Part shown: one piece after another, positions 17,525-26,376 of the stretch
How positions within the stretch are numbered: the stretch's first letter is position 1
How the letters are laid out: every line of letters starts with the position of its first letter
Source: Stappia sp. ES.058
Lineage (GTDB): Bacteria; Pseudomonadota; Alphaproteobacteria; Rhizobiales; Stappiaceae
Length of the DNA: 64,000 bases
Direction of reading: 5' to 3'
NCBI RefSeq assembly: GCF_900105595.1
Contig: NZ_LT629784.1
Location: forward strand, 620,001 to 684,000
Translations under genes and position numbers: made by a program
The notes under the pieces: generated by a model
What the model was told of the DNA's origin: nothing
Databases searched by the model: none
The model's input: only the letters and a program-made list of their open reading frames with translations

Positions 17525-18144
17525 GCGACAATGCGCAGGTGATCCACATTGTCGATGACGATCCCGCGATCCGCGATGCCCTGTCCCTGGTGTTCGATAT
17601 GGAAGGGTACACGGTCGATACGTTCGACAATGGGGATGCGTTCCTGGGCGCGGTCGGCTCGGCCGCGCCGTGTTGCGTCATTCTCGATGTTCATATGCCG
17701 GGCCAGTCCGGGATTGAAATCCTGCGCCGCCTGCATGGCGACGGGTTCACGGCGCCCGTGTTCGTGATTTCCGGCCAGGGCGACATTCCCATGGCGGTGG
17801 AGGCGATCAAGCACGGTGCGCATGATTTCATCGAAAAACCGTTCGACGCCGATACGGTGGTGACGCGTGTGCGCGATGCGATCACGGCGGTCGGGAAATC
17901 GGCTGCGGCACCGGGACATCCGTCCGGGGCCTTCCCCGGCGCGGACACGCTCACGCCGCGCGAGCGCGAGGTCCTGACGGAAATCACCGCCGGCGCCTCG
18001 AACAAGGAGGCGGGACGAACGCTCGGGATCAGTCCGCGCACGATCGAGGTGCACCGCGCCCGCATCATGGAAAAGCTGGGCGCACGCAACGCGGCCGACC
18101 TGGTTCGCATCGTCCTGACCCGCGATGGTCCGACCGCCGGCTGA
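17521..18144 (+). CDS. fixJ: Two-component response regulator FixJ
   Basis: A 207-residue regulator. The receiver holds D12-D14, the phospho-acceptor Asp56 (CVILDVHMPGQSG) and FIEKPF. The LuxR-type DNA-binding domain reads LTPREREVLTEITAGASNKE, then SPRTIEVHRARIMEKLGARN, characteristic of FixJ rather than general LuxR regulators. It is translationally coupled to fixL by a 4-base overlap. It is expected to activate fixK at low oxygen; fixK is 877 bases downstream, beyond the orphan receiver gene. Confidence 0.94.
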   Translation: MSDNAQVIHIVDDDPAIRDALSLVFDMEGYTVDTFDNGDAFLGAVGSAAPCCVILDVHMPGQSGIEILRRLHGDGFTAPVFVISGQGDIPMAVEAIKHGAHDFIEKPFDADTVVTRVRDAITAVGKSAAAPGHPSGAFPGADTLTPREREVLTEITAGASNKEAGRTLGISPRTIEVHRARIMEKLGARNAADLVRIVLTRDGPTAG

Positions 18145-18402
18145 CGCCGCGCAGTCTCCATCTCAATCAATTATGTCCGCGACTTGCGTGCTTCTGCGTA
18201 GTTCCCCGCCGACCGCTTGCGACTATAGTCTTGGCCGAATGTCCGAGGGCTGACGGGCGCGCACGATGCGTGTACCCGTGAGCGGTCGGGTGGTGGAACA
18301 TTGGGCGGGGGTGGCGTCTGTGCTGTGCAATGCATGCGCGATTGGCAAGCGGCCGGCGGCCGGTTTTGGCACCGGCGGGCCGCGCCGACGAGTGGCGCTT
18401 TC

Positions 18403-18744
18403 ATGATGACGGTCCATATCATCGAGGACGATCCGGGCGTGGGCGACAGTCTCGCCATGCTTCTCGGGCAGATCGGTCATCTCGCGCGGGTCTATCCGGA
18501 TGCCGAATCCTTTTTCGAGGCGCCACCGCCGTCCGCGGCCGACACGGTGATTGTGGATCTCGGGTTGCCGGGATTGAGCGGGGTTCAGCTGATCCGCTGG
18601 ATCAACGGCCTGAAGCAGCCGCCCAAGGTGATTGCCATCACCGGCCAGTCCAACCGCAGCATTTTGGAGATGTTGGGCGACGAACAGCCGGCGGTGTTGT
18701 TGCGCAAGCCGCTGACGGAGGAAGTTCTGGTGTCGCATCTGTGA
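18403..18744 (+). CDS. Orphan single-domain response regulator in the fix cluster
   Basis: A 113-residue receiver without an output domain. The acidic triad E8-D9-D10, Asp52 in VIVDLGLPGLSG, Thr in AITGQSN and Lys in LLRKPLTEE are all present, so it should be phosphorylatable. It lies between fixJ and fixK on the same strand, which suggests competition with FixJ for FixL phosphate or a phosphate sink, as known for other short receivers. The start at 18403 (two consecutive ATGs) is chosen because the receiver begins there; the frame is open from 18301. Its upstream gap from fixJ (258 bases) may hold its own promoter. Confidence 0.8.
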   Translation: MMTVHIIEDDPGVGDSLAMLLGQIGHLARVYPDAESFFEAPPPSAADTVIVDLGLPGLSGVQLIRWINGLKQPPKVIAITGQSNRSILEMLGDEQPAVLLRKPLTEEVLVSHL

Positions 18745-19021
18745 CGCGGACGGGATGTTCCGGCCCGGTTATCCCCTTCGTCCTGATGTGCGTCCTGGCG
18801 CCGCGAAGGCTCGCCTGTCGGCCGGTCGGGGTCGCGCATAGGTAGAACGTCGTACGAAAACGACCCAATTCCCGTGATCCGGACTTGCAGCTAGGCTTTG
18901 GCATCGGTTGACGGAGAGTTCGGTGTCGGACGGGGCATGCGGACTGGGACAGCGCGCGGCGGACGGGCCGGGCATGACCTGAAAGTTCCTCCGGCCCGCC
19001 GAGAATGCACAGGAGGGTAGC

Positions 19022-19729
19022 ATGGCCTATTTGGAACAGGCGGTCGACGCTGGCAGCGGTCACTCGGGAGTGTCCCAGCTCGAAGCCCGGGCGCTTGGGC
19101 TGAAGCAGTCGCAGAACGCGAAGTTCCAGCGGTATTCCCAGCACAGCGTGATCTTCTATGAGGGCGACAGCGCACAGCGCGTGTTCGAACTCGATGAGGG
19201 CATCGTGATGCTCTACAAGTTGCTGCCGGACGGACGGCGGCAGGTTGTCGAGATCCTGACCCCCGGCACCATCTTTGGCGCGGCTGCGGGTGAGAACTAC
19301 GACTGCTCGGCGGAAACGCTCACCAATGCACGCGTCAGCGCCTATGACCGGCGCGAGATCGACCAGTCCGCGCCGCTTCAGCGCCACCTGACCCGTTGCC
19401 TGATGTCGCAGATGGAGCTGCTGCACGACCATGCGGTCCTGCTGGGGCGCAAGTCCGCGATCGAGCGGGTGTCCAGTTTCCTGATGCGCATGGTGCCGCA
19501 GCGCGGCGGCGAGGGTTGCGCTGGACCGGCGGAAACGGGTGTCGACAGTCACAACGTCATGCTGACCATGACCCGCCAGGAAATTGCCGACTATCTCGGA
19601 CTGACCATCGAGACGGTGAGCCGGGTGATCTCCGAACTGAAGCGCCGCGGTCTCATCAAGGTCGAGCGTCAGGACCAGATCCATATTTCGCGTGTTTGCG
19701 GCATCTGCCAACTGACCGGCATTCACTGA
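19022..19729 (+). CDS. fixK: Crp/Fnr-family regulator FixK
   Basis: A 235-residue regulator. The cyclic-nucleotide-like sensor domain (VIFYEGDSAQRVFELDEGIV, then GRRQVVEILTPGTIFG) is followed by a long dimer helix. The winged helix-turn-helix is LTMTRQEIADYLGLTIETVSRVISELKRRG. The E--SR recognition residues in IETVSR are those that read TTGAT half-sites. The N-terminal Cys cluster of Fnr is absent, so this is FixK-type, not an Fe-S Fnr; two Cys (CGIC) lie at the extreme C-terminus. AGGAGG at 19011-19016 is five bases before the ATG. Expected targets in this window are the boxes at 21205, 23704 and 32866. Confidence 0.9.
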   Translation: MAYLEQAVDAGSGHSGVSQLEARALGLKQSQNAKFQRYSQHSVIFYEGDSAQRVFELDEGIVMLYKLLPDGRRQVVEILTPGTIFGAAAGENYDCSAETLTNARVSAYDRREIDQSAPLQRHLTRCLMSQMELLHDHAVLLGRKSAIERVSSFLMRMVPQRGGEGCAGPAETGVDSHNVMLTMTRQEIADYLGLTIETVSRVISELKRRGLIKVERQDQIHISRVCGICQLTGIH

Positions 19730-19770
19730 CACCGGCGATTTTCCGATTTTCCGGAAGGGTTGCATCGCGC

Positions 19771-19800
19771 GCCCCGGGCCTCGTCCGGGGCGTTTGTCGT
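19771..19800 (+). terminator. Probable terminator of fixK
   Basis: GCCCCGG at 19771-19777 pairs with CCGGGGC at 19785-19791 across a 7-base loop, 40 bases after the fixK stop and before the convergent hemN gene. A GTTTGTCGTGTT tail follows, which is a modest U-rich tract. Confidence 0.5.
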
Positions 19801-19820
19801 GTTGCCCGGCGACCATTCTC

Positions 19821-21194
19821 TCACACCGCAACCGAATGGCGGGCCGTGCCGCGCGCGAGATAGGCATCGAAAGCCGCCGCCGCGATCCTTGCATAGCGCT
19901 GGCCGGCGGGCGTGATGACGATGCGTCCGCCATCCTCGTTTGCGAGCCCGTCGCTGATCAACTCGTCGAGAGCCTTGAAGGCTTCGCTGAAATGCGAGGG
20001 GGCAAAGCCATGGCGGTTGGCGATCTCGGGGATGTCGGCCTGGTGGTCGGTCATCAGCCGTTCGATGATTTCCGCCCGCACCCGGTCGTCGGCGTCGAGT
20101 GCAATTCCCTTGGCGATCGGCAGGTTGCCCGCCTCGATGGACCGTTGCCAGCCACCGATGTCGGGCATGTTCTGGACATAGCCCTGCGGCAGGTGACCGA
20201 TTGAGGAGCAACCGAGGCCGATGAGCGTATCTGCGGTATCGGTGGTATAACCCTGGAAATTGCGGCGCAGGCTGCCGTTTTCCAGAGCGACGGCCATGCT
20301 GTCGTCGGGCAGGGCGAAATGGTCGAGGCCGATGGCGCGGTAGCCGGCATTGGTCAGTGCTTCGCGTGCGTGATCGGCCAGCGCGATGCGCGCCTGGGTG
20401 CCGGGAAGGGCATCCTCGTCGATCAACCGCTGGTGCTTCTTGAACCAGGGCACATGCGCATAGCCGAAGAGCGCGATCCGGCCCGGCGCCATATCGCGCG
20501 TCGCGCGGACGGTCTCGTCGATGGTTTCGACGCTTTGGTGCGGCAGGCCGTACATCAGATCGAAATTGATCGCGGTGATGCCCACAGCGCGCAGAAGTTC
20601 GACGGCGCGCGCGACCTGGGCATGCGGCTGCACGCGGCCGATGGCGGTCTGCACGATTGCATCGAAATCCTGTACGCCAAGGCTTGCCCGGGTGATGCCG
20701 GCATCGCGCAGCGTCTCGGCGAGTTGCGGCGTTACCGTACGCGGGTCGAGCTCAATGGCGTGCTCGTGCCCGGCCTCCAGCCTGAAGCGCGCGCGCAGCT
20801 TGGCGACCAGCGCCAGGAAGCTCTCGCGCGGCAACAGGCTCGGCGTGCCGCCGCCCCAGTGAATGTGGGTGACGGGACGCGCCGATCCCAACCGGTCCGA
20901 CACAAGGTCGATTTCGCGCAGGAGCGTGTCGGCATAGGCGATCACCGGCTCGTCCTTGCGCGCGCCTTTCGTGTGACATCCGCAATAGGCGCAGATCGTC
21001 CGGCAATAGGGCACGTGGAGGTAGAGCGACAGCGTTTCCCCGGGAGGGATCGCGTCCAGCCAGCGGCCATAGGTGCATCCGTCGATGCCGGCATGGAAAT
21101 GCGGCGCGGTCGGGTAGCTGGTGTAGCGCGGCACTGCGCGTGCGGCATAGCGATCGTCGAACTGTGTCATGAGCCGAGTATTCGCAGCTTGCAT
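19821..21194 (-). CDS. hemN: Oxygen-independent coproporphyrinogen III oxidase HemN
   Basis: A 457-residue radical SAM enzyme that decarboxylates coproporphyrinogen III without O2, for heme synthesis at low oxygen. VPRYTSYPTAPHF opens the protein. YCRTICAYCGCHTKG carries the C-x3-C-x2-C cluster that binds the 4Fe-4S with SAM, followed by HIHWGGGTPSLL. The C-terminal HemN domain contains LIGLGCSSIGHLP. The start is chosen at 21194 for length (typical 457) and an AAGG site; ATG at 21170 is the alternative. An FNR/FixK-type box lies at 21205-21218, unusually close. The preceding gene on this strand is the FkbM methyltransferase, 155 bases away. Confidence 0.93.
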   Translation of the reverse strand: MQAANTRLMTQFDDRYAARAVPRYTSYPTAPHFHAGIDGCTYGRWLDAIPPGETLSLYLHVPYCRTICAYCGCHTKGARKDEPVIAYADTLLREIDLVSDRLGSARPVTHIHWGGGTPSLLPRESFLALVAKLRARFRLEAGHEHAIELDPRTVTPQLAETLRDAGITRASLGVQDFDAIVQTAIGRVQPHAQVARAVELLRAVGITAINFDLMYGLPHQSVETIDETVRATRDMAPGRIALFGYAHVPWFKKHQRLIDEDALPGTQARIALADHAREALTNAGYRAIGLDHFALPDDSMAVALENGSLRRNFQGYTTDTADTLIGLGCSSIGHLPQGYVQNMPDIGGWQRSIEAGNLPIAKGIALDADDRVRAEIIERLMTDHQADIPEIANRHGFAPSHFSEAFKALDELISDGLANEDGGRIVITPAGQRYARIAAAAFDAYLARGTARHSVAV

Positions 21195-21204
21195 TGCAGC
21201 CGCC

Positions 21205-21218
21205 TTGATCTTGCTCAA
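21205..21218 (-). promoter_or_regulatory. FNR/FixK-type box at the hemN start
   Basis: TTGAGCAAGATCAA on the minus strand matches the consensus TTGAT-N4-ATCAA with one mismatch in the first half-site. It is centred about 17 bases before the assumed hemN ATG (21194) and overlaps its ribosome-binding site. A standard activator position of -41.5 would put the transcript start near 21170, so either the message is leaderless from ATG 21170 or the site acts differently. Confidence 0.6.
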
Positions 21219-21349
21219 ACCGCGCGATCTTTCCGGCGCCTGGTGAAAGTCGGTCCAGTGAATGCGGTCCGCCCCTCGCGCGCCCTTCGGATCCGCGCCC
21301 GTTTTCCGCTTCACTGCGGCCGGCCGACCAGGGCGGAGGCGCCGGGTCG

Positions 21350-22267
21350 TCAGCCGGATTTGCTGTGGATGCAAAAGGCGTTGAAGAATTTGCTCGGAGC
21401 GTTCTTGAGCGCAACCTGGGGATTTGCGACGTCGTAGATGTCGAACCCGCTGTCGCGCAGGAGGGTGAAGAGCGCATCGATGCTGCCGCCCGCCTGTTCC
21501 AGCTTCTCCGGGTTCATCTCAATCAGAATGTGGTCGATCCGTCCGTCTTTGAGGTGCCTGTCCAGTCCGCGAAGGACCTGCAGTTCGGCGCCTTCCACAT
21601 CGATCTTGCAAAAGTTGATGTGCTCCACGTCGAGCTGGGCGAGAACGTCCTGCCCGCGGCGCATCTCGATTTCGCTGACGCGGACCTGGTCAGGATCCTG
21701 AAACATCGAATTGCGCCCGCTGTTGGCGGTGTTCGCAAAGAAGGGCACCTTGCCGTCCCTGTCGGACAGGGCGCAAGGGATGGCCGTCACGGTGTCGAAC
21801 CCGTTGACATCGATGTTGCGCCTCAAGCGCTCGAAAGAGCCTGGAAAGGGCTCGAAGGAAATCACCCGCCCCCGGGTTCCGACCGTCTCGGCGGCAACCA
21901 TTGTGAACCATCCGACATTCGCGCCAATGTCGACAAAAACATCGCCATCTTGCAAGGTCGTGCGAACGATCTCGGTTTCCCTGCGTTCGAAGTGTCCCTG
22001 AAAATGCAGATAGGTCTGAACGTGATCGGACGGGTCATCGATGACAATCTTGAACCGGCCGGCGCGCTCAAGACGGACCTTTGGCGACGACAACGGGCCA
22101 AGCTTGATCCTGCCCACTCGGATCAACGGCTCGAGAAGCCGGGTGGGGACGGGGAGCGTTGACATGATCGCCTTCAGGCACCGCGATTTCAGCGCATTCA
22201 ACCGCCAGTCGGCCCGGTCGTTCGAAAAAAAGGTTCCGTTTTTGTCGTCGCAATCGTAATTGACCAT
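21350..22267 (-). CDS. FkbM-family SAM-dependent methyltransferase
   Basis: A 305-residue protein with the Rossmann SAM-binding motif FVDIGANVGWFTMVAAE, the acidic loop VISFEPFPGSFERLRRN, and later INFCKIDVEGAELQVLRGL, the defining FkbM stretch. It probably O-methylates a sugar or polyketide-like hydroxyl; FkbM genes often accompany exopolysaccharide or LPS modification. No glycan cluster is present here, so the acceptor is unknown. It sits upstream of hemN on the same strand. The N-terminal ~80 residues (YDCDDKNGTFFSNDRADW) are lineage-specific. Confidence 0.87.
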   Translation of the reverse strand: MVNYDCDDKNGTFFSNDRADWRLNALKSRCLKAIMSTLPVPTRLLEPLIRVGRIKLGPLSSPKVRLERAGRFKIVIDDPSDHVQTYLHFQGHFERRETEIVRTTLQDGDVFVDIGANVGWFTMVAAETVGTRGRVISFEPFPGSFERLRRNIDVNGFDTVTAIPCALSDRDGKVPFFANTANSGRNSMFQDPDQVRVSEIEMRRGQDVLAQLDVEHINFCKIDVEGAELQVLRGLDRHLKDGRIDHILIEMNPEKLEQAGGSIDALFTLLRDSGFDIYDVANPQVALKNAPSKFFNAFCIHSKSG

Positions 22268-22423
22268 GTCGCACTACCATTGTTCGGGGACTTGTATGAT
22301 CACTACGCCAGTCAATTCGATGGGAGCGCAATTTAATTGTATTTTAATGGTAAATATGGCTAGCGGTTGTGTGGTTGGCCGGTGCGTTGCGTCGGGGCGC
22401 AGAAGAACGACTGCCGGATTGCG

Positions 22424-23581
22424 ATGACGCCCTTTTTTTTCAGCGGCCTGTTTTCTTTGACCAGCCATGGCGGAGTGGCCGTGAAAACGGCGCTCACCCT
22501 CGCCGTCGGCGCGGCCGGCGGCGCGTTTTTCGAGTGGTGCGGTCTTCCCGCCTCGTGGTTGTCGGGCGCGATGATCGCCGTTGCCCTGGCGACCTTGATG
22601 CGAATGCCGGCGAGTATGCCCACGCCGCTGCGTGACGCCCTGTTCGTGGTGCTGGGCGTGACGATGGGCACAGGCGTCAAGCCGGATACGATCGCGCGCA
22701 TGGGGGAATGGCCCTTCACCATGGCCCTGCTCGGGATGACTGTCGTGGCAGTGCTCGGTGCGACCTATCTCTATCAGCGCAAGATTGCGGGATGGGACCG
22801 GGAGACCTCCTATTTCGCGGCGATCCCCGGGGCGCTTGCCGTCGTGATGGCGCTCACCCTGTCCTATCCGCGCGCGGATGTCGGGCGGGTGGCTCTGGCG
22901 CAATCCGTGCGCCTCTTTATCCTCATGGCGGTGCTGCCGTCACTGATCGCCGGCGGAGAAGCGCCGGCCCCGGTCTCCGCCTTGCAGGCCCAGGCCGAAC
23001 CCGGCGCTGCGCTTCTCATGGTTCTTGTGGCGCTTGCCGGTCTTGTCGGCTTTGCAACCGCGCGCGTCGGGGTGCCCGCCGGATGGATGACGGGCCCTTT
23101 CTTCATGAGCGCGATCCTGAGCGCCACCGGCACGGTCGACATCATCCTGCCGGGTTGGCTGACCCATGCCGCGCTGATCGGCCTGGGCTGCGTTGTCGGA
23201 ACGCGCTTTTCCCATGTCGGCCCGCAGGCGCTGGCGCGGTTGTTCGTGGTCTGCCTTGGCGCCTTTTTCGTCGGCATGACGATTTCGGTCGCGATGTCGC
23301 TTGTCGTGTGGGCGGCTTTCGGGCTGCCGTTCGGGCAGGTGCTGCTGGCATTCGCCCCCGGCGGTCTTGAGGTGATGACGCTGCTCGCCTTTCTGCTCAA
23401 CCTCGATCCGGCCTTCGTCGCGGCCCACCAGATCGTGCGCTACGTGGCGATGGTCCTGATTCTCCCGGTGCTCACGTCACGGTTTCTGGGCGCGGCACGC
23501 CCGGCGGTCGGACCCGCCGTTCCCGCGCCCCCGCAACAAAAGCGCGACAACGCGACCGAAAAGCCGATCGACCCGTCATGA
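22424..23581 (+). CDS. AbrB-family membrane protein (putative ammonia monooxygenase-like)
   Basis: A 385-residue protein with about ten hydrophobic segments in two repeats. The repeats contain SWLSGAMIAVALATLM and AGWMTGPFFMSAILSATG, the duplicated AbrB signature (TIGR03082 type). Members are annotated 'AbrB family transcriptional regulator' or 'ammonia monooxygenase' by old transfer, but the topology is that of a transporter; the substrate is unknown. The ATG at 22424 starts the hydrophobic region; TTG at 22367 would add 19 residues. It is monocistronic, divergent from FkbM across an AT-rich spacer. Confidence 0.75.
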   Translation: MTPFFFSGLFSLTSHGGVAVKTALTLAVGAAGGAFFEWCGLPASWLSGAMIAVALATLMRMPASMPTPLRDALFVVLGVTMGTGVKPDTIARMGEWPFTMALLGMTVVAVLGATYLYQRKIAGWDRETSYFAAIPGALAVVMALTLSYPRADVGRVALAQSVRLFILMAVLPSLIAGGEAPAPVSALQAQAEPGAALLMVLVALAGLVGFATARVGVPAGWMTGPFFMSAILSATGTVDIILPGWLTHAALIGLGCVVGTRFSHVGPQALARLFVVCLGAFFVGMTISVAMSLVVWAAFGLPFGQVLLAFAPGGLEVMTLLAFLLNLDPAFVAAHQIVRYVAMVLILPVLTSRFLGAARPAVGPAVPAPPQQKRDNATEKPIDPS

Positions 23582-23703
23582 CAATGGGATGTTTCCTTAG
23601 GGACATATACTTAGTAATATGATTCTAATGCAGCTTTATCTGTGCAAATCGTCGCATGGACTTTTTGACAGATGAAATTCCAGTCGACTTATCCTAAGGC
23701 AGG

Positions 23704-23717
23704 TTGACCTGGATCAA
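23704..23717 (+). promoter_or_regulatory. FNR/FixK box (anaerobox) upstream of ccoN
   Basis: TTGACCTGGATCAA has the spacing and half-sites of the FixK/FnrL box, TTGAC-N4-ATCAA. Its centre is 86 bases before the ccoN ATG (23797). With an activator site at -41.5, the transcript would start near 23752, leaving a leader of about 45 bases. This is the expected FixK target for the cbb3 operon. Confidence 0.85.
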
Positions 23718-23796
23718 GGCGGATTTGGCGCAGTGCGTCATACCGTCCTCCTGGACCCATAGGGGGTTGGATCACAAACGGACTCGGGGCGCGGAC

Positions 23797-25452
23797 ATGG
23801 CTCAGACAAAAGCCAAATACCTCACGCTGGAGGAAGGCTTCTTTGCCGCCTTCCTCATCGTGATTGCCTTCGTCTGCCTGATCATCGCGGGCAAGACCTA
23901 CGATCAGGTTATGGCGTTTCATACCGCACTCGGCTCGCTCTTTGCGGCCGGTGGTGCGTTCATCATCTTCAAGAACTATTTCAACGACGGCGGGATCGCG
24001 ATCCCGCAGGAAATCGACGGCAAGCCGAACTACAACCTCGGCCCGATCAAGTTCGGGGCCTGGGCTGCCGTGTTTTGGGGAATTGCCGGCTTCACCGTCG
24101 GTCTGATCATCGCGCTTCAACTGGCCTATCCGCTGCTGAACCTCGATCTGCCCTGGACCAGCTTCGGCCGCCTGCGGCCGCTGCACACCTCGGCGGTGAT
24201 CTTCGCCTTCGGCGGAAACGTGCTGCTTGCCACCTCCTTCTATGTGGTGCAGCGCACCAGCCGTGCGCGCATGCCCGGCCGGATCGCACCCTGGTTCGTG
24301 ATCCTCGGCTACAACGTCTTCATCGTCGTCGCCGGCACGGGTTATCTGCTTGGCGCCACGCAGTCGAAGGAATACGCCGAGCCGGAATGGTATGCCGATC
24401 TGTGGCTGACCATCGTCTGGGTGGCGTATCTGCTGGTGTTCCTGGGCACGCTGTGGAAGCGCAAGGAGCCGCACATCTACGTCGCGAACTGGTTCTACCT
24501 GGCGTTCATCGTGACGATCGCCATGCTGCACATCACCAACAACCTGACGATCCCCGTGTCGATCTACGGCACCAAGTCCTACATCGTATGGGCGGGCGTT
24601 CAGGATGCGATGGTGCAGTGGTGGTACGGCCACAACGCGGTCGGCTTCTTCCTGACCGCCGGCTTCCTCGCCATCATGTATTATTTCGTGCCCAAGCGCG
24701 CCGAACGGCCGGTCTATTCCTACCGCCTGTCGATCGTGCACTTCTGGGCGCTGATCTTCCTGTACATCTGGGCGGGTCCGCATCATCTCCACTACACGGC
24801 GCTGCCGCAGTGGGCGTCGACGCTGGGGGCCACCTTCTCGATCATCCTGTGGATGCCCTCCTGGGGCGGCATGATCAACGGGCTGATGACGTTGTCCGGC
24901 GCGTGGGACAAGCTGCGCACGGATCCGGTCCTGCGGATGATGGTCGTGTCGATCGCCTTCTACGGCATGTCGACTTTTGAAGGTCCGCTGATGAGCCTGC
25001 GGTCGGTGAACTCGCTGTCGCATTACACCGACTGGACGATCGGTCACGTGCATTCCGGTGCGCTCGGCTGGGTCGGCTACATCTCCTTCGGTGCGCTCTA
25101 CTGCCTGATCCCGTGGCTGTGGAACAAGAAGCAGGTCTATTCGCTCAAGCTGGTGAACTGGCACTTCTGGATCTCCACCATCGGCATCGTGCTCTACATC
25201 TGCGCGATGTGGGTGTCGGGCATCATGCAGGGCCTGATGTGGCGTGCCTACGACCAACTCGGTTTCCTGGAGTACTCCTTCATCGAGACCGTCGAGGCGA
25301 TGCACCCCTTCTATGTGATCCGCGCATTGGGCGGCGCCCTGTTCGTCGCCGGTGCCTTGATCATGGCTTACAACCTGTGGATGACGGTTCGTCACGGAGA
25401 GGCTGAAGAAGCCGAGACCGCTGGCGCCGGCGCCATGGCCCCTGCTGAATAA
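23797..25452 (+). CDS. ccoN: cbb3-type cytochrome c oxidase subunit I (CcoN/FixN)
   Basis: A 551-residue polytopic subunit, the catalytic core of the high-affinity terminal oxidase. Conserved histidines for low-spin heme b, CuB and heme b3 lie in [36 protein letters not shown] and [17 protein letters not shown]. The frame is open from 23704, but ATG 23797 ([14 protein letters not shown]) is the family start. It heads the ccoNOQP operon; ccoO begins 14 bases after the stop. A FixK box at 23704-23717 suggests induction at low oxygen. Confidence 0.97.
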   Translation: MAQTKAKYLTLEEGFFAAFLIVIAFVCLIIAGKTYDQVMAFHTALGSLFAAGGAFIIFKNYFNDGGIAIPQEIDGKPNYNLGPIKFGAWAAVFWGIAGFTVGLIIALQLAYPLLNLDLPWTSFGRLRPLHTSAVIFAFGGNVLLATSFYVVQRTSRARMPGRIAPWFVILGYNVFIVVAGTGYLLGATQSKEYAEPEWYADLWLTIVWVAYLLVFLGTLWKRKEPHIYVANWFYLAFIVTIAMLHITNNLTIPVSIYGTKSYIVWAGVQDAMVQWWYGHNAVGFFLTAGFLAIMYYFVPKRAERPVYSYRLSIVHFWALIFLYIWAGPHHLHYTALPQWASTLGATFSIILWMPSWGGMINGLMTLSGAWDKLRTDPVLRMMVVSIAFYGMSTFEGPLMSLRSVNSLSHYTDWTIGHVHSGALGWVGYISFGALYCLIPWLWNKKQVYSLKLVNWHFWISTIGIVLYICAMWVSGIMQGLMWRAYDQLGFLEYSFIETVEAMHPFYVIRALGGALFVAGALIMAYNLWMTVRHGEAEEAETAGAGAMAPAE

Positions 25453-25466
25453 GGGGAGAGGGACAC

Positions 25467-26201
25467 ATGTCGATCTGGAAAAAACACGAAGTCTTTGAGA
25501 AGCACTCGCTTGTGCTTGTCATCGGCATCCTCGTCGTCGTCGCCATTGGCGGCCTCGTCGAAATCGCACCGCTCTTCTACCTGAAGAGCACCATCGAGAA
25601 GGTGGAGGGCATGCGGCCCTACACCCCGCTGGAACTGGCCGGGCGCAACGTCTACATCCGCGAGGGCTGTTATCTGTGCCATTCGCAGATGGTGCGCCCG
25701 ATGCGCGACGAACTGGAGCGCTACGGCCACTTCAGCCTGGCGGCGGAATCCATGTACGACCATCCCTTTCAGTGGGGATCGAAGCGCACGGGTCCCGACC
25801 TTGCCCGCGTCGGCGGCAAATACTCCGACGAATGGCATCGCGACCATCTGGTCAACCCGCGCTCCGTCGTTCCCGCGTCCATCATGCCGGGATATCCCTT
25901 CCTGCTTGAGGCGAAGCTGGAGACCCGCGGCATCGCCGACCACCTGACCGCCAACGCCATCGTCGGCGTGCCCTACACCGAGGACATGGTCTCTTCGGCA
26001 CGGGCCGACATGCTGGCCCAGGCAAATCCGGACGGCGACGATGTGGACGCGTTCCTGGAGCGCTATCCCAACGCCATCGTCCGCGATTTCGACGGCGACC
26101 CGGAAAAGGTCTCGGAGATGGACGCGCTCGTCGCCTATCTCCAGATGCTCGGCACGCTGGTCGACTTCTCGATCTACGACAACAAGGCCAACCTGCGCTG
26201 A
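25467..26201 (+). CDS. ccoO: cbb3-type oxidase monoheme subunit II (CcoO/FixO)
   Basis: A 244-residue membrane-anchored cytochrome c. One N-terminal helix ([23 protein letters not shown]) is followed by the periplasmic domain with the heme motif CYLCH in [17 protein letters not shown]. The axial Met region is [11 protein letters not shown]. It passes electrons from CcoP to CcoN. Spacing to the neighbours is short (14 and 16 bases), consistent with one operon. Confidence 0.97.
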   Translation: MSIWKKHEVFEKHSLVLVIGILVVVAIGGLVEIAPLFYLKSTIEKVEGMRPYTPLELAGRNVYIREGCYLCHSQMVRPMRDELERYGHFSLAAESMYDHPFQWGSKRTGPDLARVGGKYSDEWHRDHLVNPRSVVPASIMPGYPFLLEAKLETRGIADHLTANAIVGVPYTEDMVSSARADMLAQANPDGDDVDAFLERYPNAIVRDFDGDPEKVSEMDALVAYLQMLGTLVDFSIYDNKANLR

Positions 26202-26217
26202 CGAAGAGGAACGTGAC

Positions 26218-26373
26218 ATGAACGAAGCGTATAATTCCGTCGCCAGCTTCGCCCAGACATGGGGCCTGGTCTACTTCGTGGTTCTGTTTGCCGTCGTCCT
26301 GGCATACGCGCTGTGGCCCAAGAACCGCAGCCGCTTCGACGAGGCCGCGCATATCCCCTTGCGGGAGGATTGA
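26218..26373 (+). CDS. ccoQ: cbb3-type oxidase small subunit (CcoQ/FixQ)
   Basis: A 51-residue protein with one transmembrane helix (WGLVYFVVLFAVVLAYALW), the short PKNRSRFDEAAHIPL segment and an acidic end (RED). This is the standard CcoQ layout, which stabilises the oxidase. The ATG at 26218 follows AAGAGGAACGTGAC, giving a usable ribosome-binding site. The longer open frame beginning at 26041 inside ccoO is a shadow. Confidence 0.93.
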   Translation: MNEAYNSVASFAQTWGLVYFVVLFAVVLAYALWPKNRSRFDEAAHIPLRED

Positions 26374-26376
26374 TGA

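Noticed and set aside
22960..23400. Antisense open frames across the AbrB-type gene
   Set aside because: Polar, Arg/Lys/His-rich translations without known domains; the plus-strand frame shows hydrophobic segments and AbrB repeats.
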